This document shows, piece by piece, positions 33,901-42,780 of a stretch of DNA of 64,000 nucleotides; the stretch's first letter is position 1, and every line of letters begins with the position of its first letter. The notes under the pieces are model-generated. The model was given only the letters and a program-made list of their open reading frames with translations, was not told the DNA's origin and did not search any database. The DNA comes from Mytilus galloprovincialis. Its lineage: Eukaryota > Mollusca > Bivalvia > Mytilida > Mytilidae. A program made the translations under genes and the position numbers. Where the stretch lies: NCBI RefSeq assembly GCF_965363235.1, contig NC_134840.1, positions 85,098,916 to 85,162,915 on the forward strand. Reading direction: 5' to 3'.

Positions 33901-36900
33901 TCTGGGCGTCACTGGTGGATCTTGTGTGGATAAAATGCACTTCTGACGTATTAAAATTTTCAACTTGTTGCCTTTTGTTGGCTGTTGTTCGTGTGTTTCT
34001 TTGTCAATTGTATTCTCCAATTTATTTATATTGTAGTCCTGTGGTGTTGAGTTGTCCTTTTAATGTTATATTTCACATGGCTATAAAAGGGGAGGTTTGA
34101 CATGCCACAAAACCAGGTTCAACCCGCCATTTTTTTCTTTAAAAATGTCCTGTACCAAGTCAGGAATATGGCCATTGTTATATTATAGTTCGTTTCTGTA
34201 TGTGTTACATTTTAACGTTGCGTCGTTTGTTTTGTCTTAATTTTGAGTGTAAATTCACATTGCGATAAGACGTGTCACGGTACTTGTCTATCCCAAATTC
34301 ATGTATTTGGTTTTGATGTTATATTTGTTTTTCTCGTGGGATTTTGTCTGATGCTTGGTCCGTTTCTGTGTGTATTACATTGCAGTGTTGTGTCGTTGTT
34401 CTCCTCTTATATTTAATGCGTTTCCCTCAGTTTTAGTTTGTTACCCCGATTTTGTTTTTTGTCCATGGATTTATGAGTTTGAACAGCGGTATACTACTGT
34501 TGCCTTTATTTGAAATTTTAAGATATGTCAATTTAGATCTTTACATATTCTAAAGACACTTGATTTTTAAACCAGTTGTTGACTTAGTTTTTTTCCTTTC
34601 TACCAGGTAAACATATGCAATGTATACTGTTAATATGGCCGAAACATATCTAAAGCAATTAAACAAAATTATGACAAGGCATTTTAATTGAAAACAAAAT
34701 GACTGAATATAAGAACAATTTTTTCCATGATAGTAATATATTTTTGCCCAGTGGCGGATCCAGAACTTTTCCTAAGGAGGGGCCCGCTGACTGACCTAAG
34801 GGGGGGCCCGCTCCAGTCATGCTTCAATGATTCCCTATATAATCAACCAAATTTTTCCCACGAAAGGGGGGGCCCCTGGATCCGCCTATGTTGCCAGCCC
34901 TTACAGTTTGGGGGAAGCCATCTTTTCTGTTTTTTTGGGTTTTTTTTGTATTACAGTTTGATGTTTAACCCACTACTCTCTTTTATTCTTGCTGCATGAT
35001 TTCATAAAAGAGTTGAACCGTTCTAAACTGTTTTGTAAGCTTGAGTCTTCGGTCAACATCATAAGAAGTAAAATTGCATGGAACTGTAGTTTATTGTTAA
35101 AAAAATTTACTATATCCTGAATAGACTCATTTTGACAAGATATAGCTACCATGGTTACACATAGTTTCCTCAAAATTTAACTTGTTCTTATACAAATTAC
35201 ATTGTCACTTTTTTCATAGATATGGGTACTTTAATTTTAGCTACAAACTGTTCATTGTTACAGTAGAAAACAGAAAAAAAACATTCATTACATTTAAAAC
35301 CAAAAGTCATTGTTTTGCAAACATTATTCGTTTAATTAGCACAAAAAATGAAGCCAGACCTTGAAATTCTTGTATTAGAAAATGATGTTCTTTTCTTCTT
35401 ACAGGATTCGGGGTCAGGGAATCAAGATGGTGAAATTATAAATTTATTATTGAGAATTGTAACAGAATGTGAAACTGTGATTACTCATGTGTTTACAGCA
35501 CTTCAAACACGTCAGGAACAATTAAAAAATAAAACATTACGTTCACGTCAAAGAAACAATCTACAATCGTTGATTAAATGGTAGGTATCTTATTGTCCAT
35601 AAGCGCTGAGGCATGACAAATTAGTTTCATGATTTGCATTGCAAATTTCAAGCATTAGATATTCATACTTTCAATTTCAAATGAATTGTTGTACTCCAAT
35701 GAATTTCTATTGTTTTATTTTTTTTTTTTATTTTAGAAATCAATTAAAAAGTGAGGCTTATAAAACCTTAAAAATTTAAAGTGCCATTAATTCAGAAAGG
35801 ATCAAAGAGTATTTGAATAGAAATTTTTCAACCTTACGAAATGAAAATATTTGCTATTGAATTAAAAAATCATCAAGAACTTACTTGAATAGAAAAAAAC
35901 TTTTAATTTTGCTATGGTAATTTGAACAAATTCCATTTTTTCGATTTACCGGTACTTTAGAATTTTTTTAATTCCTGTTTGATGTTTTGTTTCAGAAAGT
36001 CTGGTGACTGAGATATTTAAACTAAAAGATCAGTTAATAATATTAAGTGCTTCTATTGTAATTTGTTTAATTTAAAAAATAATTGGAATTCCTAATCTGT
36101 TGTTGTTTTAACATTTCCTTCCAGTTGTTTTATAATTCACCAGAGTTTACATTTGATTGTATGGTTGACCACATGTGACCTGGTTACAATAGAAACAAAG
36201 AAATTGGAAGAAAAAAAACATATAAAGTAAGATATATAGTAACAACTAAAACCAGTGATGAATAAACCACTTTTCTTCTTTCAGCTAGTCAATTTTACTT
36301 AGAAATATTGTACTACAAATATGTACTCCATTACAATATTCTTGAGTACTGTAGATTCATTTATTTTTGTGGCCATTTTCATGGTTTGAGGAAAAATTCT
36401 AGTTGCTAGGAGTTTTGATTTCGTAAATTGCCAAAATCTGCATACAAACGGTTTGCCATAAAGTGGCATACTTGTACTATTTAAGGACTAACCCCAATAA
36501 ATCAGACCCTCCCCATAATATATTGATAGGGCAACAACTTTTAGTAGGCTAAAAACACAAATTTTGGATTCTGATCACTTCCTTTTGGTTAAGAGAGCAA
36601 ATCAGCTAGCAGCTCAATTAACTAGAGATAGGTAACTCCTGCGCTAATTTGGATTGATCGATTGTCAATTTTTTGTTGACTATGCATTTAAATGTTAATG
36701 AAGCCATCGAAGATAGTAAAAGATAACAACTTAATTATTCATATTAATATGCTGGGAATTAGCTGATGCACATAAGCTATTGTCATAGTATATAAATATT
36801 AAAATGTGCATACCTTGGAGCCTCTAGTTGGGGAAATTCCATTCAAATCAATTTGGATGGAACATAACAGTTTGGACTTGAGACTTATTTCGCTATTTAT

Positions 36901-39900
36901 TTATAGAAATTTTGAGTTTTAGGTGTTTTCTGATGTTTTCAATGTCATTCATTCTCTCTAGGCTATACAGAAAGTTCTTAGTGTTTCTAACGTGTAACCA
37001 GGTATACACTAAACACAGGCACGTAGCTCCCTTTAAGTCAATATGTAGTTGCTTGCACATCAGCATGTTGAAAACAAAATTAGGGCAAAAATAGACTACA
37101 TGATAATGGAACTAGGGTTTGATATCATCAGAAAATTACTTCTTTAAGCAGTATCTGCTTCCTCATGTTGTAGGAAATATAACCAACAAACAAATAGCAA
37201 TATTATTTGAGATATTTGAGACTGCCCCAGCATGTAATTTAGACGAATTCAATCAAGAGGATGCTCGATGACCAATACACTCATGTATAACACCTCACAA
37301 TCAGATGCCAACTTCGCTGTGAGAGATACCCTTTGCATCAAGCCCTAAGCTTATTACTACAAAACACAGATCAAGTTTGAATTTTGGTGGCGTCACTTTT
37401 ACCGTTCTAGAGTTATGCCCTTTTACGAATGGAAAAATTGATGACTTAAGTTTGCCTGAACTAAATGTTATGAAAAATATAAACAATGCTTATTACCACA
37501 AAACTCAGATCAAGTACAAATTAGGGTAGCATCACTTTTACAGTTCTTGAGTTATGTCCATTTATAACGTTATATGCAATTGGGGGCATCCTGTGTCCCA
37601 TGGACACTTTCCCCATTTATTATTATCATGGACATTACATTATTTCTTGGATTTAAATTATTAATTACTAGAAAGGCTGTAAACAGAGCTTTAAAAATTA
37701 GACTAAATGTCAAATATATGGGTTAATGTATTACTTAGTGTAGTGGTGTTCAACATCATTAATATTTTAAATGAATAAGAGTTATTACAGATTTATCATT
37801 TATATGGATATTAAATTAATGTGTTGATGTTTCAAATTGTGACGTGCTGTTGTCATGTATATATTTACCGCTGGTACCTAAAGTCATTATAAGTTAATTG
37901 AATATTCACAAAACAAATGATATCTCATTCAAATCAATACAAAAAAGTTTTAATTACAATCCTACAGTATTCTTTCTGATGAATTAATTATCATGGCTTA
38001 AGTCATTTGGTTCAGCTAAGTCTGACAAAGACTAGAAAGTAGTGCAGACTATAAAGGGCAAAAATAAATTCCTGTTATGTAATAAAGTTACAGAACTGTA
38101 ACAGTCTCTAATCATTTAAAAAAAAAACTTAGCATGCGAGTTTTTTTCGTGTCCTTTATTATAACTATAAGAATTTTGATCAATGACAAATTGTAAAATT
38201 GATTAATGCAACTTTAATATTATCTGTCTGTAGAAAAATAATCCTTATTGATATATCAATATGAATGAAAGTTTGTAGTTGATATGTGATCTTCATCTTG
38301 TAGCAAGGCAAATTTTTCGTAATAATGAATACATGTAAATAAAATGTTTAATATTTTCACCATGTAACCATAATAAAAAAAAATAAGGTTCTAATGCAAG
38401 TATAAGTAATGAAATTGGGAAAATCATATTTCAAACAAAATATTTTTGAATGACTAAAAATTTACAATTTCAACCTCACTATTAAGCACATATTTTAGAA
38501 ATAACAATCCCATTGATATCAAAATCAGAATTTTTAATTTTTTTCTGCCCCTCTTATGATAGTAGTTTGAATATTGTTTTCCAATCGATGTCTCAGTCCT
38601 TCCATTTGTCAATTTTAAGTTAAGGCTTAAGGTCACCACAAAGCAACTCACCTTTATCCTTAGAACACATGTACATTATATGAAATGGTGATCTTTTCAT
38701 AATATATTCCTCATTGTGGTTTTGAGCTAGATTACATGGTTTACTGAACACAGAAATGTGATAGTAGGAAACTATTTATATTTTGAGAAGTATATGTAAT
38801 TGAGGAGGGGGGGGGGGGGGTGTTAGTATTTATATTTTGTATTCATTGATATTTTATTGAACTTCAACTGACCCTCAATAATTTATGTATGTATTATGTA
38901 TACCGGTACCTAATTGATTGTATCAATAGTTAGATACAGTTCTATAAGAACTACAAAATTTCTCAAAGACAACCCTACAATAATCAACAGTGGGAAAAAT
39001 CCATACTGTATCATTTGCTATGAAAGGCCTGACATGAAAAATATAAAAAATTCAATTTGTTTATTATAACGTGAAACTAGGGTTTTTACCCTGAGGTGGG
39101 CATAGTGTCAAATAGCAACACATTCATGTATTGTTTTTTCTGGGAGTTTTGGGGGTTGGAAGAGGGAGTATTTAAAACATGCTTATCTTGAATTGATATG
39201 AATAAATTGTAAGTTCAAAGCTCCATTTAAAATTATGAATACTTGTGAATAATTTACTATTTCTAAAGTCTTTTAAGTTCAGTCTTTTATGACAATATGA
39301 TAATAAAGACGTGAAGGACATGAAAACAATTTTCTGTCACACGATGATTTAATTGAAAATTCTAATTAGAAAAAAGTAATTGGTAAAATCAGCATAAAGG
39401 AAACATTTCTTTATCATTGCTAGGAAATATGTTACAGAACATCAATTTTTATTCTGGAAATCTTTATAGCATTGTAATAAAATGTTTTTTCTCAAAACTG
39501 TTTAAAATATTTGTTTTGTGTTCCCTCTGGTTTCTCTGCTTGCTCCACTAATCTTAACTGATCTGCATGATGAAGCCAAGGTCATTGATAATGGTATTAA
39601 ACACAAACATACAACCAAACCACTATAGTCCAACAAATTACACAGGATACCAACTTACATATATTTATAGATACCAATTGCATATTCATTGATATTAACA
39701 GATACCAATTTCATATATGTATAGATACCAATTACATATTAACAGATACCAATTTCATATATGTATAGATACCAATTACATATTAACAGATACCAATTTC
39801 ATATGTACAGATACCAATTACATATGTACAGATATCAATTTCATATATGTATAGATACCAATTACATATTAACAGATACCAATTTACATATGTACAGATA

Positions 39901-40162
39901 CCAATATATGCCCCAAGTGCTGACAGGGGTGCAGAAATATGTTCCCCTGGACTTCTCCCTTCAGTTAGTAAATGTAACTATATTGTATGGTTAGTTAATA
40001 TATTTTACATGTAATATTTCTTTATTTTTCAGATGTTTAAAGATGGTATTACAATTTACAGAAAATTTACGGACATACACAAACTCTGAAAACAACAAAT
40101 GGATGGAATGTGCTAACTTGTCTATTAAAACCTTGGATAGATTAAAACAATTTATAATTTGA
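12963..40162 (+). CDS. ERMARD: ERMARD, ER membrane-associated RNA degradation protein
   Basis: Seventeen coding exons: 12963-13107, 13528-13688, 14278-14379, 15257-15346, 15743-15840, 17313-17431, 18112-18329, 18737-18766, 19748-19816, 22778-22948, 25752-25829, 26636-26706, 32298-32435, 33690-33771, 35405-35580, 36125-36226, 40033-40162. Together they total 1980 nt: 659 residues plus TGA, with every phase agreeing. From memory it is collinear with vertebrate ERMARD (C6orf70, about 680 residues). Shared landmarks are the [11 protein letters not shown] start, SCLERALGD (exon 3), [10 protein letters not shown] (exon 5), [11 protein letters not shown] and [17 protein letters not shown] (exons 7-9), [12 protein letters not shown] (residues 356-367, exon 10), [13 protein letters not shown] (exon 15) and [11 protein letters not shown] (exon 17). 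RDRLSH fits the R-x4-H pattern of HEPN RNases, which is the family's presumed link to RNA degradation. The hydrophobic stretch in exon 16 (about residues 584-604) is a candidate membrane segment. The human gene is linked to neuronal migration. Oddities: a GC-AG donor after exon 5 (AAAAG|GCAAGT) and a 30-nt microexon 8. The start aligns with the vertebrate start. Confidence 0.93.
14358..14880 (+). repeat. Tandem repeat seeded by the exon 3 donor
   Basis: The end of exon 3 plus its donor (AGAGCACTTGGAGATGTAAG then GTCAACCT) recurs in the intron as degenerate units. AGACCACTTAAGAG..GTCAACCTG lies near 14460, AGAGTGCTTGGAGGTTTAAG..GTCAACCTG near 14537, and AGACCACTTAAAGATGTAAG..TTCAACA near 14774. 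Partial units start with CCATGTCTATAAA (near 14596) and CCATGTCTGTAAAG (near 14859). One copy keeps an intact GAT|GTAAGT donor core at 14788. The coding part (LERALGD) is conserved in ERMARD, so the exon is the source. Confidence 0.65.
14913..15179. mobile_element. Palindromic MITE with TA target
   Basis: The ends CAGCAGATTCCATTGAGTGT and the reverse complement are flanked by TA at 14911-14912 and 15180-15181. The inverted arms extend about 90 bp (CAAAGGTAATATCTTTGG, TTAGCTTGCTTGTTA, TGAACCGTGAAGTC). A Tc1/mariner-type non-autonomous element in ERMARD intron 3. Confidence 0.8.
15841..16395 (+). other. ERMARD intron 5, left part
   Basis: Starts with the GC donor GCAAGT. It contains a CCTCTCC/CCCCTCCCC pyrimidine tract near 15950-15985; otherwise AT-rich with nothing recognised. 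Confidence 0.5.
16396..16868 (+). mobile_element. F2 hairpin-headed non-autonomous element
   Basis: Starts with GCCCCACCTACAATAGTAGA and GGGGCAT (a head hairpin in which CTAC pairs with GTAG), then a TCCGT/TCGT microsatellite. Two tandem units of about 170 bp start with TTCAGGTTAAAGTTTTTGGT at 16499 and 16668. It ends with AGTGGGGCAT and TGGACACATTCTTGTTA. The GGGGCAT near the 3' end is the inverse of the 5' head. Other copies are at 6026 (-), 11041 (-) and 54308 (+). Confidence 0.65.
17001..17110 (-). repeat. ~450 bp mussel repeat, inverted 3' fragment
   Basis: AAAAGAAGATGTGGTATGAT followed by TGCCAATGAGACAACTATCC, the reverse complement of the repeat end at 19985-20036. Confidence 0.65.
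17633..18010. mobile_element. Probable MITE upstream of ERMARD exon 7
   Basis: AATAGACA..CACTTTCGAGTTC at the left is inverted as GAACTCGAAAGTTGTCTATT at the right. The interior of about 380 bp has no coding content. The target duplication is not clear. It ends about 100 bp before the exon 7 acceptor. Confidence 0.5.
18841..19440 (+). repeat. Diverged tandem duplication split by an insertion
   Basis: TTATTATTTACTATCAGATG, continuing into TCAAATACTGCTG at 18862-18894, resembles 18985-19004 (ACTATTTAGTATCAGAT) joined to 19403-19440 (AGATGTGAAATGTTGCAG). Both copies sit about 30 bp after a CTCCC...TTAA.AGATT landmark. The second is interrupted by 19005-19402. Confidence 0.55.
19005..19402. mobile_element. 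MITE with GGTCCGAGTACACAGTT termini
   Basis: The 17 bp ends GGTCCGAGTACACAGTT are perfectly inverted. Flanking AGAT is present on both sides (19001-19004, 19403-19406), consistent with a 4 bp target duplication. Length 398 bp with no useful open frame. The superfamily is uncertain. Confidence 0.7.
19921..20036 (+). repeat. ~450 bp mussel repeat, 3' fragment
   Basis: GGCTTTGCTCATTGTTGAAG, GACCTATAGTTGTTAATGTC and GGCAATCATACCACATCTTC. In ERMARD intron 9. Confidence 0.7.
20201..20335 (-). repeat. Bivalve repeat, inverted copy of the 1010-1141 family
   Basis: TTGAGAATGGCAATGGGGAA then ACCAATGGGTC and TGGCCTCTAAA, the reverse complement of the order at 1010-1141. Confidence 0.6.
20692..21891. 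mobile_element. 1.2 kb hAT-like non-autonomous element
   Basis: The ends are CAGGGCTCACACTAC and, inverted, GTAGCGTGAGCCCTG. AAGTA lies immediately outside both ends. The CAGGG start resembles hAT termini, but hAT elements usually make 8 bp target duplications and I see only 5 bp. The subtermini carry GAAGTGACTTCTC-like and AAGCGACT-like repeats. The longest frames (60-70 codons) have no transposase motifs. Confidence 0.55.
22103..22280 (-). repeat. Two inverted bivalve repeat fragments
   Basis: ACTAGTTCAGGGATAACGGA near 22110 belongs to the 1010-1141 family. GGCTCCTAACTTGGGACAGG and GTTAAACATGTTGTGTGAGA at 22188-22245 are the inverted 5' part of the ~450 bp repeat. Confidence 0.55.
22385..22657. 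mobile_element. MITE with TTAA target
   Basis: GGTGGTACC and GGTACCACC form the ends, flanked by TTAA at 22381-22384 and 22658-22661. A TTAA target duplication is typical of piggyBac or Kolobok groups. The 273 bp interior is non-coding. In ERMARD intron 9, about 120 bp before exon 10. Confidence 0.8.
22998..23045 (+). repeat. Head fragment of hairpin family F1
   Basis: ATACGACCGCAAAAATTG followed by TTTTTTGGTCGTATATTG: the head hairpin of the element at 29422-31523, truncated immediately afterwards. Confidence 0.6.
23160..25603 (-). mobile_element. Deleted DIRS-order retrotransposon with split direct repeats
   Basis: Read on the minus strand the layout is A1 (25603-25310), internal region, B1 (24296-23961) directly abutting A2 (23960-23667), a 171 bp spacer, and B2 (23495-23160). 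The A copies are 294 bp each and the B copies 336 bp each. By eye each pair is essentially identical. The A1-internal-B1-A2-B2 arrangement is the split direct repeat structure of PAT/Ngaro-type tyrosine-recombinase retrotransposons. The internal region keeps only the end of the reverse transcriptase and the RNase H. The N-terminal part, most of the RT and the tyrosine recombinase are missing, so this copy is non-autonomous. The near identity of the repeats suggests recent insertion. It lies in ERMARD intron 10. Confidence 0.85.
24396..25292 (-). pseudogene. RT C-terminus and RNase H remnant, DIRS-type
   Basis: An open frame of 298 residues. It begins inside the RT thumb/connection ([16 protein letters not shown], then [18 protein letters not shown]) and continues into an RNase H domain: [14 protein letters not shown] with the first Asp, [17 protein letters not shown] with Glu, [12 protein letters not shown] with Asp, and [16 protein letters not shown] at the end. 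The LADxLSR ending and the RT-connected RNase H are typical of DIRS-like elements. The frame is cut upstream: in-frame sequence continues to about 25305 and then joins the A1 repeat abruptly, so the palm with the catalytic YxDD is absent. The methionine at 25292 is just the first one in the remnant, not a real start. Not functional alone. Confidence 0.85.
26326..26501. mobile_element. Harbinger-like MITE with G-rich core
   Basis: The ends GGGATGACATCAAAA and, inverted, TTTTGATGTCGTCTC are flanked by TTA at 26323-26325 and 26502-26504. The inner arms share GGATAAAAAACTTAATT. A 3 bp TTA target and a GRG terminus fit PIF/Harbinger MITEs. The core holds runs of G (about 26382-26408), a possible G-quadruplex on the plus strand. 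In ERMARD intron 11. Confidence 0.7.
27538..27607. repeat. Perfect 31 bp inverted repeat with 8 bp loop
   Basis: The left arm 27538-27568 (GACAACTAAATTTAGTAATA...) pairs without mismatch with 27577-27607; the loop is 27569-27576. Its right arm merges into the following tandem array. Confidence 0.9.
27602..27835 (+). repeat. ~57 bp tandem array, about four units
   Basis: Units carry ATCAAATATAAAAGTTCTTA, AAGTCATATGCCAAA and AAAATTTAGTTG in order, diverging towards the right. In ERMARD intron 12. Confidence 0.7.
28708..28850 (+). repeat. Mollusc repeat with GATT microsatellite head
   Basis: Four GATT units, then TTGTGCTATTTCATGGCGAT, TGGTGGAGGAAACC and GAGAAAACCACCAAC. I know this order as a very widespread mollusc repeat. 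Confidence 0.6.
29082..29191 (+). repeat. ~450 bp mussel repeat, 3' fragment
   Basis: GGGCTTTGCTCATTGTTGAA, GACCTATAGTTGTTAAGTTC and TTGTGGAGTGTTGTCTCATC. Confidence 0.65.
29422..31523 (+). mobile_element. F1 hairpin-headed element with tandem arrays
   Basis: The head hairpin ATACGACCGCAAAAATT/AATTTTTTGGTCGTAT (29422-29456) is followed by a GTC/GCC triplet microsatellite (29471-29516). Then come four units of about 160 bp starting with AACTTTAGT at 29541, 29700, 29861 and 30022. Next is an array of about 130 bp units carrying GTCCAAAATT (about 30148, 30280, 30408, 30541). A duplicated block of about 150 bp lies at 30822-31130. The 3' part has GCCGTCGTATAAAG, which repeats the head arm inverted, and ends near GGAGCACCTGGTT. 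No coding content. A reverse fragment lies at 54905-55195 and a head-only piece at 22998. Confidence 0.65.
31524..32297 (+). other. ERMARD intron 12, right end
   Basis: AT-rich sequence with no recognised repeat or gene before the exon 13 acceptor (TATTTTTAG). Confidence 0.5.
32563..32850 (+). repeat. Direct repeat pair about 214 bp apart
   Basis: GATATATCTTTGAGTATTTC and CGCTGATGAAGGTTGAAA occur at about 32563-32602 and again at 32777-32816, continuing into AGTATGGTTA and a diverged CTCAACATTA/ATCAACATTA. In ERMARD intron 13. Confidence 0.7.
33350..33500. mobile_element. Short G-rich MITE, TGGCGGATCC family, copy 1
   Basis: The ends are AGTTGCAGATCCAGG and, inverted, CTGGATCCGCCACT, with poly-G/poly-C runs inside. 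Shares its termini and AATGCATTTGAATGGGAGCA with the inverted copies at 43137 and 58079. Confidence 0.75.
33815..34515 (+). repeat. ~700 bp bivalve interspersed repeat
   Basis: Landmarks known from mussel sequences: CGATGCTGTTCGACTTTGTG, TGGGCGTCACTGGTGGATCT, CAGGAATATGGCCATTGTTA and the end GAACAGCGGTATACTACTGT. No open frame with recognisable motifs; the class is uncertain. In ERMARD intron 14. Confidence 0.55.
34750..34888. mobile_element. G-rich MITE, TGGCGGATCC family, copy 2
   Basis: The ends AGTGGCGGATCCAG and CTGGATCCGCCTA, with interior GGGGGGGCCCGCT runs. Confidence 0.75.
35581..36124 (+). other. ERMARD intron 15
   Basis: AT-rich intron with nothing recognised. Donor ATG|GTAGGT, acceptor CCTTCCAG. 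Confidence 0.6.
36227..37239 (+). other. ERMARD intron 16, left part
   Basis: Donor AAA|GTAAGA. The sequence around 36350-36440 (TGTAGATTCATTTATTTTTG) resembles 58790-58870, a diverged interspersed repeat. No gene seen. Confidence 0.45.
37240..37620 (-). repeat. Interspersed repeat with two ~145 bp tandem units
   Basis: GCTTATTACTACAAAACACA at about 37348 and GCTTATTACCACAAAACTCA at about 37488 start two units. Both continue with ATCACTTTTAC or GTCACTTTTAC and GAGTTATG. The right end GGGGGCATCCTGTGTCCCAT contains a GTGTCCCATGGACAC hairpin. Same general plan as F1-F4, inverted. Confidence 0.5.
38807..38820 (+). repeat. G14 homopolymer
   Basis: A run of 14 G following GAGGA, in ERMARD intron 16. 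Length in the assembly may be unreliable. Confidence 0.85.
39650..39910 (+). repeat. ~20 bp minisatellite
   Basis: Alternating units of the type AGATACCAATTACATATTAA and AGATACCAATTTCATATATG, about twelve in all. It ends 120 bp before ERMARD exon 17 and gives a spurious frame of YRYQxH repeats. Confidence 0.85.
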
Positions 40163-40920
40163 TATATAAGAGTATTCCGTTTTTTTTTTTTTTGTGCTTA
40201 TATTATTTAGTGGATCATCTGTACAAAAGTTTTAGTTTCACAGTTTTCATTGCAATTACAATTGTCAAGATGCATTATTTTGAACAGATATTTCAAGATA
40301 AGATAATGCATTTCTTTTTATCCTGATAAATTCCTTGATGAATGTAAACCATAAGAAAAGTTGACTTTCTTTAATGCCATTTTAATGCCATGAATCCTTT
40401 ATATCCAAACCCTGTGTAATGTTTCCCTTTAAATATAAACTACATGTATATGTCAAAGTCATATTATTATTTTCTGTGGTAGATTTTGATTTCTATGCAC
40501 TTTGAAATTCAAAGTTTAAAGCAGTTTTTACTTGCAATAGTAACACAATAGAAGTCAATAGTGGAGTTATGACTGCTTACCCTTTCAGAGCACCTGAGTT
40601 CGTCCCTGGAGTATTGTGGAGTATGTGTTACTGAAAATTCAGAAAATAATGCGAGGTTTTTATTATTGCGAAAAATGCGACAGAGTTGTAAATGCAATAA
40701 TTTAAACTCGCATTTTGAAATATTTTATATGAATTTTACCGGATTTTTCTCAAAATGGTAAAAATTAAAATCGCATTTAAGTCTAAAATGACAAAATCGC
40801 AATAATAAATGCACGCATTATTTTCTGAATTAACAGTACTCAATTTGTAGTTTGGTGGACTAGTTTTTGTCATTAATTGATTTTGGTTTTTGATTGCCCA
40901 TTAATATATTCCCCAATTTT

Positions 40921-41869
40921 GTCGAGCCTGCAACTTTTGTTGCAGAAAGCTCGACATAGGGATAGGGATCTGGCGACGGCGGCAGCAGCTACGGCGGCGG
41001 CGGCGTTAGCTCACTTCTTAAAAGCTTTATATTTTAGAAGGTGGAAGACCTGGATGCTTCATACTTTGTATATAGATGCTTCATGATACGAAGTTTCCGT
41101 CAGTCACATGTCCAATGTCCTTGACCTCATTTTCATGGTTCAGTGACCACTTGAAAAAAAAAGTTCAAATTTTTTGTAATGTTGAATTCTCTCTTATTAT
41201 AAGTAATAGGATAACTATATTTGATATGTGCGTACCTTGCAAGGTCCTCATGTCTGTCAGACAGTTTTCACTTGACCTCGACCTCATTTCATGGATCAGT
41301 GAACAAGGTTAAGTTTTGGTGGTCAAGTCCATATCTCAGATACTATAAGCAATAGGGCTAGTATATTCGGTGTATGGAAGGACTGTAAGGTGTACATGTC
41401 CAACTGGCAGGTGTCATCTAACCTTGACCTCATTTTCATGGTTCAGTGGTTATAGTTAAATTTTTGTGTTTTGGTCTGTTTTTCTCATACTATATGCCAT
41501 AGGTCAACTATATTTGGTGTATAGAAATATTTTATGATCTTTATGTCAGTCGCGCAGGTTTTATTTGACTGTGACCTCATTTTCATGGTTCATTGCAGTG
41601 TTAAGTTTTTGTGTTTTAGTCTATTTTTCTTAAACTATAAGTAATGGGTCAACTATATATGTTATATAGAAGCATTGTTAGCTGTACATGTCTGTCTGGC
41701 ATGGTTTTTCTGACCTTGACATCATTTTCAAGGTTCATTGGTCTTTGTTTAGTTATCTTGGTTAATGTTAAGTTTATGTGACAGTTGTAATAAAGCTACT
41801 TAGGACTATCAACATAATATCAATGATTAGTATAGAAGGCGAGACATTTCAGCGTGTGCACTCTTGTTA
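40921..41869 (+). mobile_element. F3 hairpin-headed element with five tandem units
   Basis: The head GTCGAGCCTGCAAC TTTT GTTGCAGAAAGCTCGAC forms a hairpin (40921-40955). A GGC/GCA triplet tract follows (40976-41008). Then come five units of about 150 bp, each with TTGACCTCATTTTCATGGTT or close variants (about 41118, 41277, 41423, 41570, 41714). It ends with GGCGAGACATTTC and CACTCTTGTTA. Non-coding. It lies about 760 bp after the ERMARD stop. Confidence 0.65.
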
Positions 41870-42060
41870 TAAAATTCAGCTTGCTTAAACATTTGATAAG
41901 GAAACAAATTATCCTTGAATGTCTCTTTAATATCATTAATTATGAGTTGCTTCATTGAGTGTAGTATAGTTTAAGGTTTCTCAGTTAGAGCATTTGGAAT
42001 CCTGTAAAGCTATCCTGATTATCTTGAAAATACCTACTAGTACTGCTTTTACTGTTTGAT

Positions 42061-42116
42061 ATATATATATCAAATAATATAATCAAATACTAGTATAATA
42101 TATATATATATATATA
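42061..42116. repeat. AT-rich microsatellites
   Basis: TA-repeat runs at about 42060-42070 and 42098-42116. A similar TA run lies at 42530-42552. Confidence 0.8.
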
Positions 42117-42169
42117 AATATATAACTCGTCTAAACATCAACCCAACAATGTTAGATCTGTAAATTTGC

Positions 42170-42285
42170 GAAATTTGTTCTTCCCTCACCAGGATTCGAA
42201 CCCATGCTACTGAGATATCGTGACAATAAATCGCCCGCCCTGTAGCCGTCCCGCTAGACCACAGGACCACCTGGGCTTCACAATA
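42170..42285 (-). repeat. tRNA-derived SINE head
   Basis: On the minus strand, TGGTCTAGCGGG (A-box-like, 42262-42251) is followed about 50 nt later by GGTTCGAATCC (B box, 42202-42192), as in a Pol III tRNA promoter. The sequence between does not fold into a standard tRNA with a proper acceptor stem. I call it a SINE head, or a tRNA pseudogene, rather than a tRNA. Confidence 0.65.
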
Positions 42286-42552
42286 ATAAAGCTTTCGGTG
42301 GCCGTGTGTTACCTTTCCTCGTCAGTTTTAATCTAGCGGTGTACTACAGTACATGATATATAAGGCATGGAGATGTTATTGTTACAGATCAGCTCAAATA
42401 TCTATAGTAAAGGATCCTACAAATTAATGCAAGATACAGTCACAGAAAATAATTATATTTATAAGTACGTCTGAGTCAGTGACAACTCTACAACAGATTT
42501 ATCCATCGGATCACCAGCAATGCTATAAATATATATATATATATATATATAT

Positions 42553-42780
42553 GAGTCTAAAAGATTGTGTATAACAATACCGATAAATAGATGGAAAACA
42601 AAACACTAAAAAGTGTTGAATATCATCGCAAAAGATGGAAAAACTGAACAGATGATATAGATTATACAATAATTGCAAATATTTCGGCTCAACAAATGGC
42701 CTTCGTCAGTGATATTCAACACTTTTTAGTGTTTTGTTTTCCATCTATTTATCGGTATTGTTACATAATCTTTTAGACTC
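42553..42780. mobile_element. Foldback element with ~70 bp arms
   Basis: The left arm 42553-42624 and right arm 42711-42780 are inverted copies with only a few differences (GAGTCTAAAAGATT, CAATACCGATAAATAGATGG, AAAAAGTGTTGAATATC). The 86 bp centre on the minus strand contains CTGACGA, a GGC/GCC stem and GAAA (see findings). No coding content. Confidence 0.85.

Noticed and set aside
39761..39994. YRYQLHM-repeat protein
   Set aside because: Translation of the AGATACCAATT minisatellite inside an ERMARD intron.
42170..42285. Functional tRNA gene
   Set aside because: A and B boxes are present, but I could not fit an acceptor stem and anticodon arm; more consistent with a SINE head or pseudo-tRNA.
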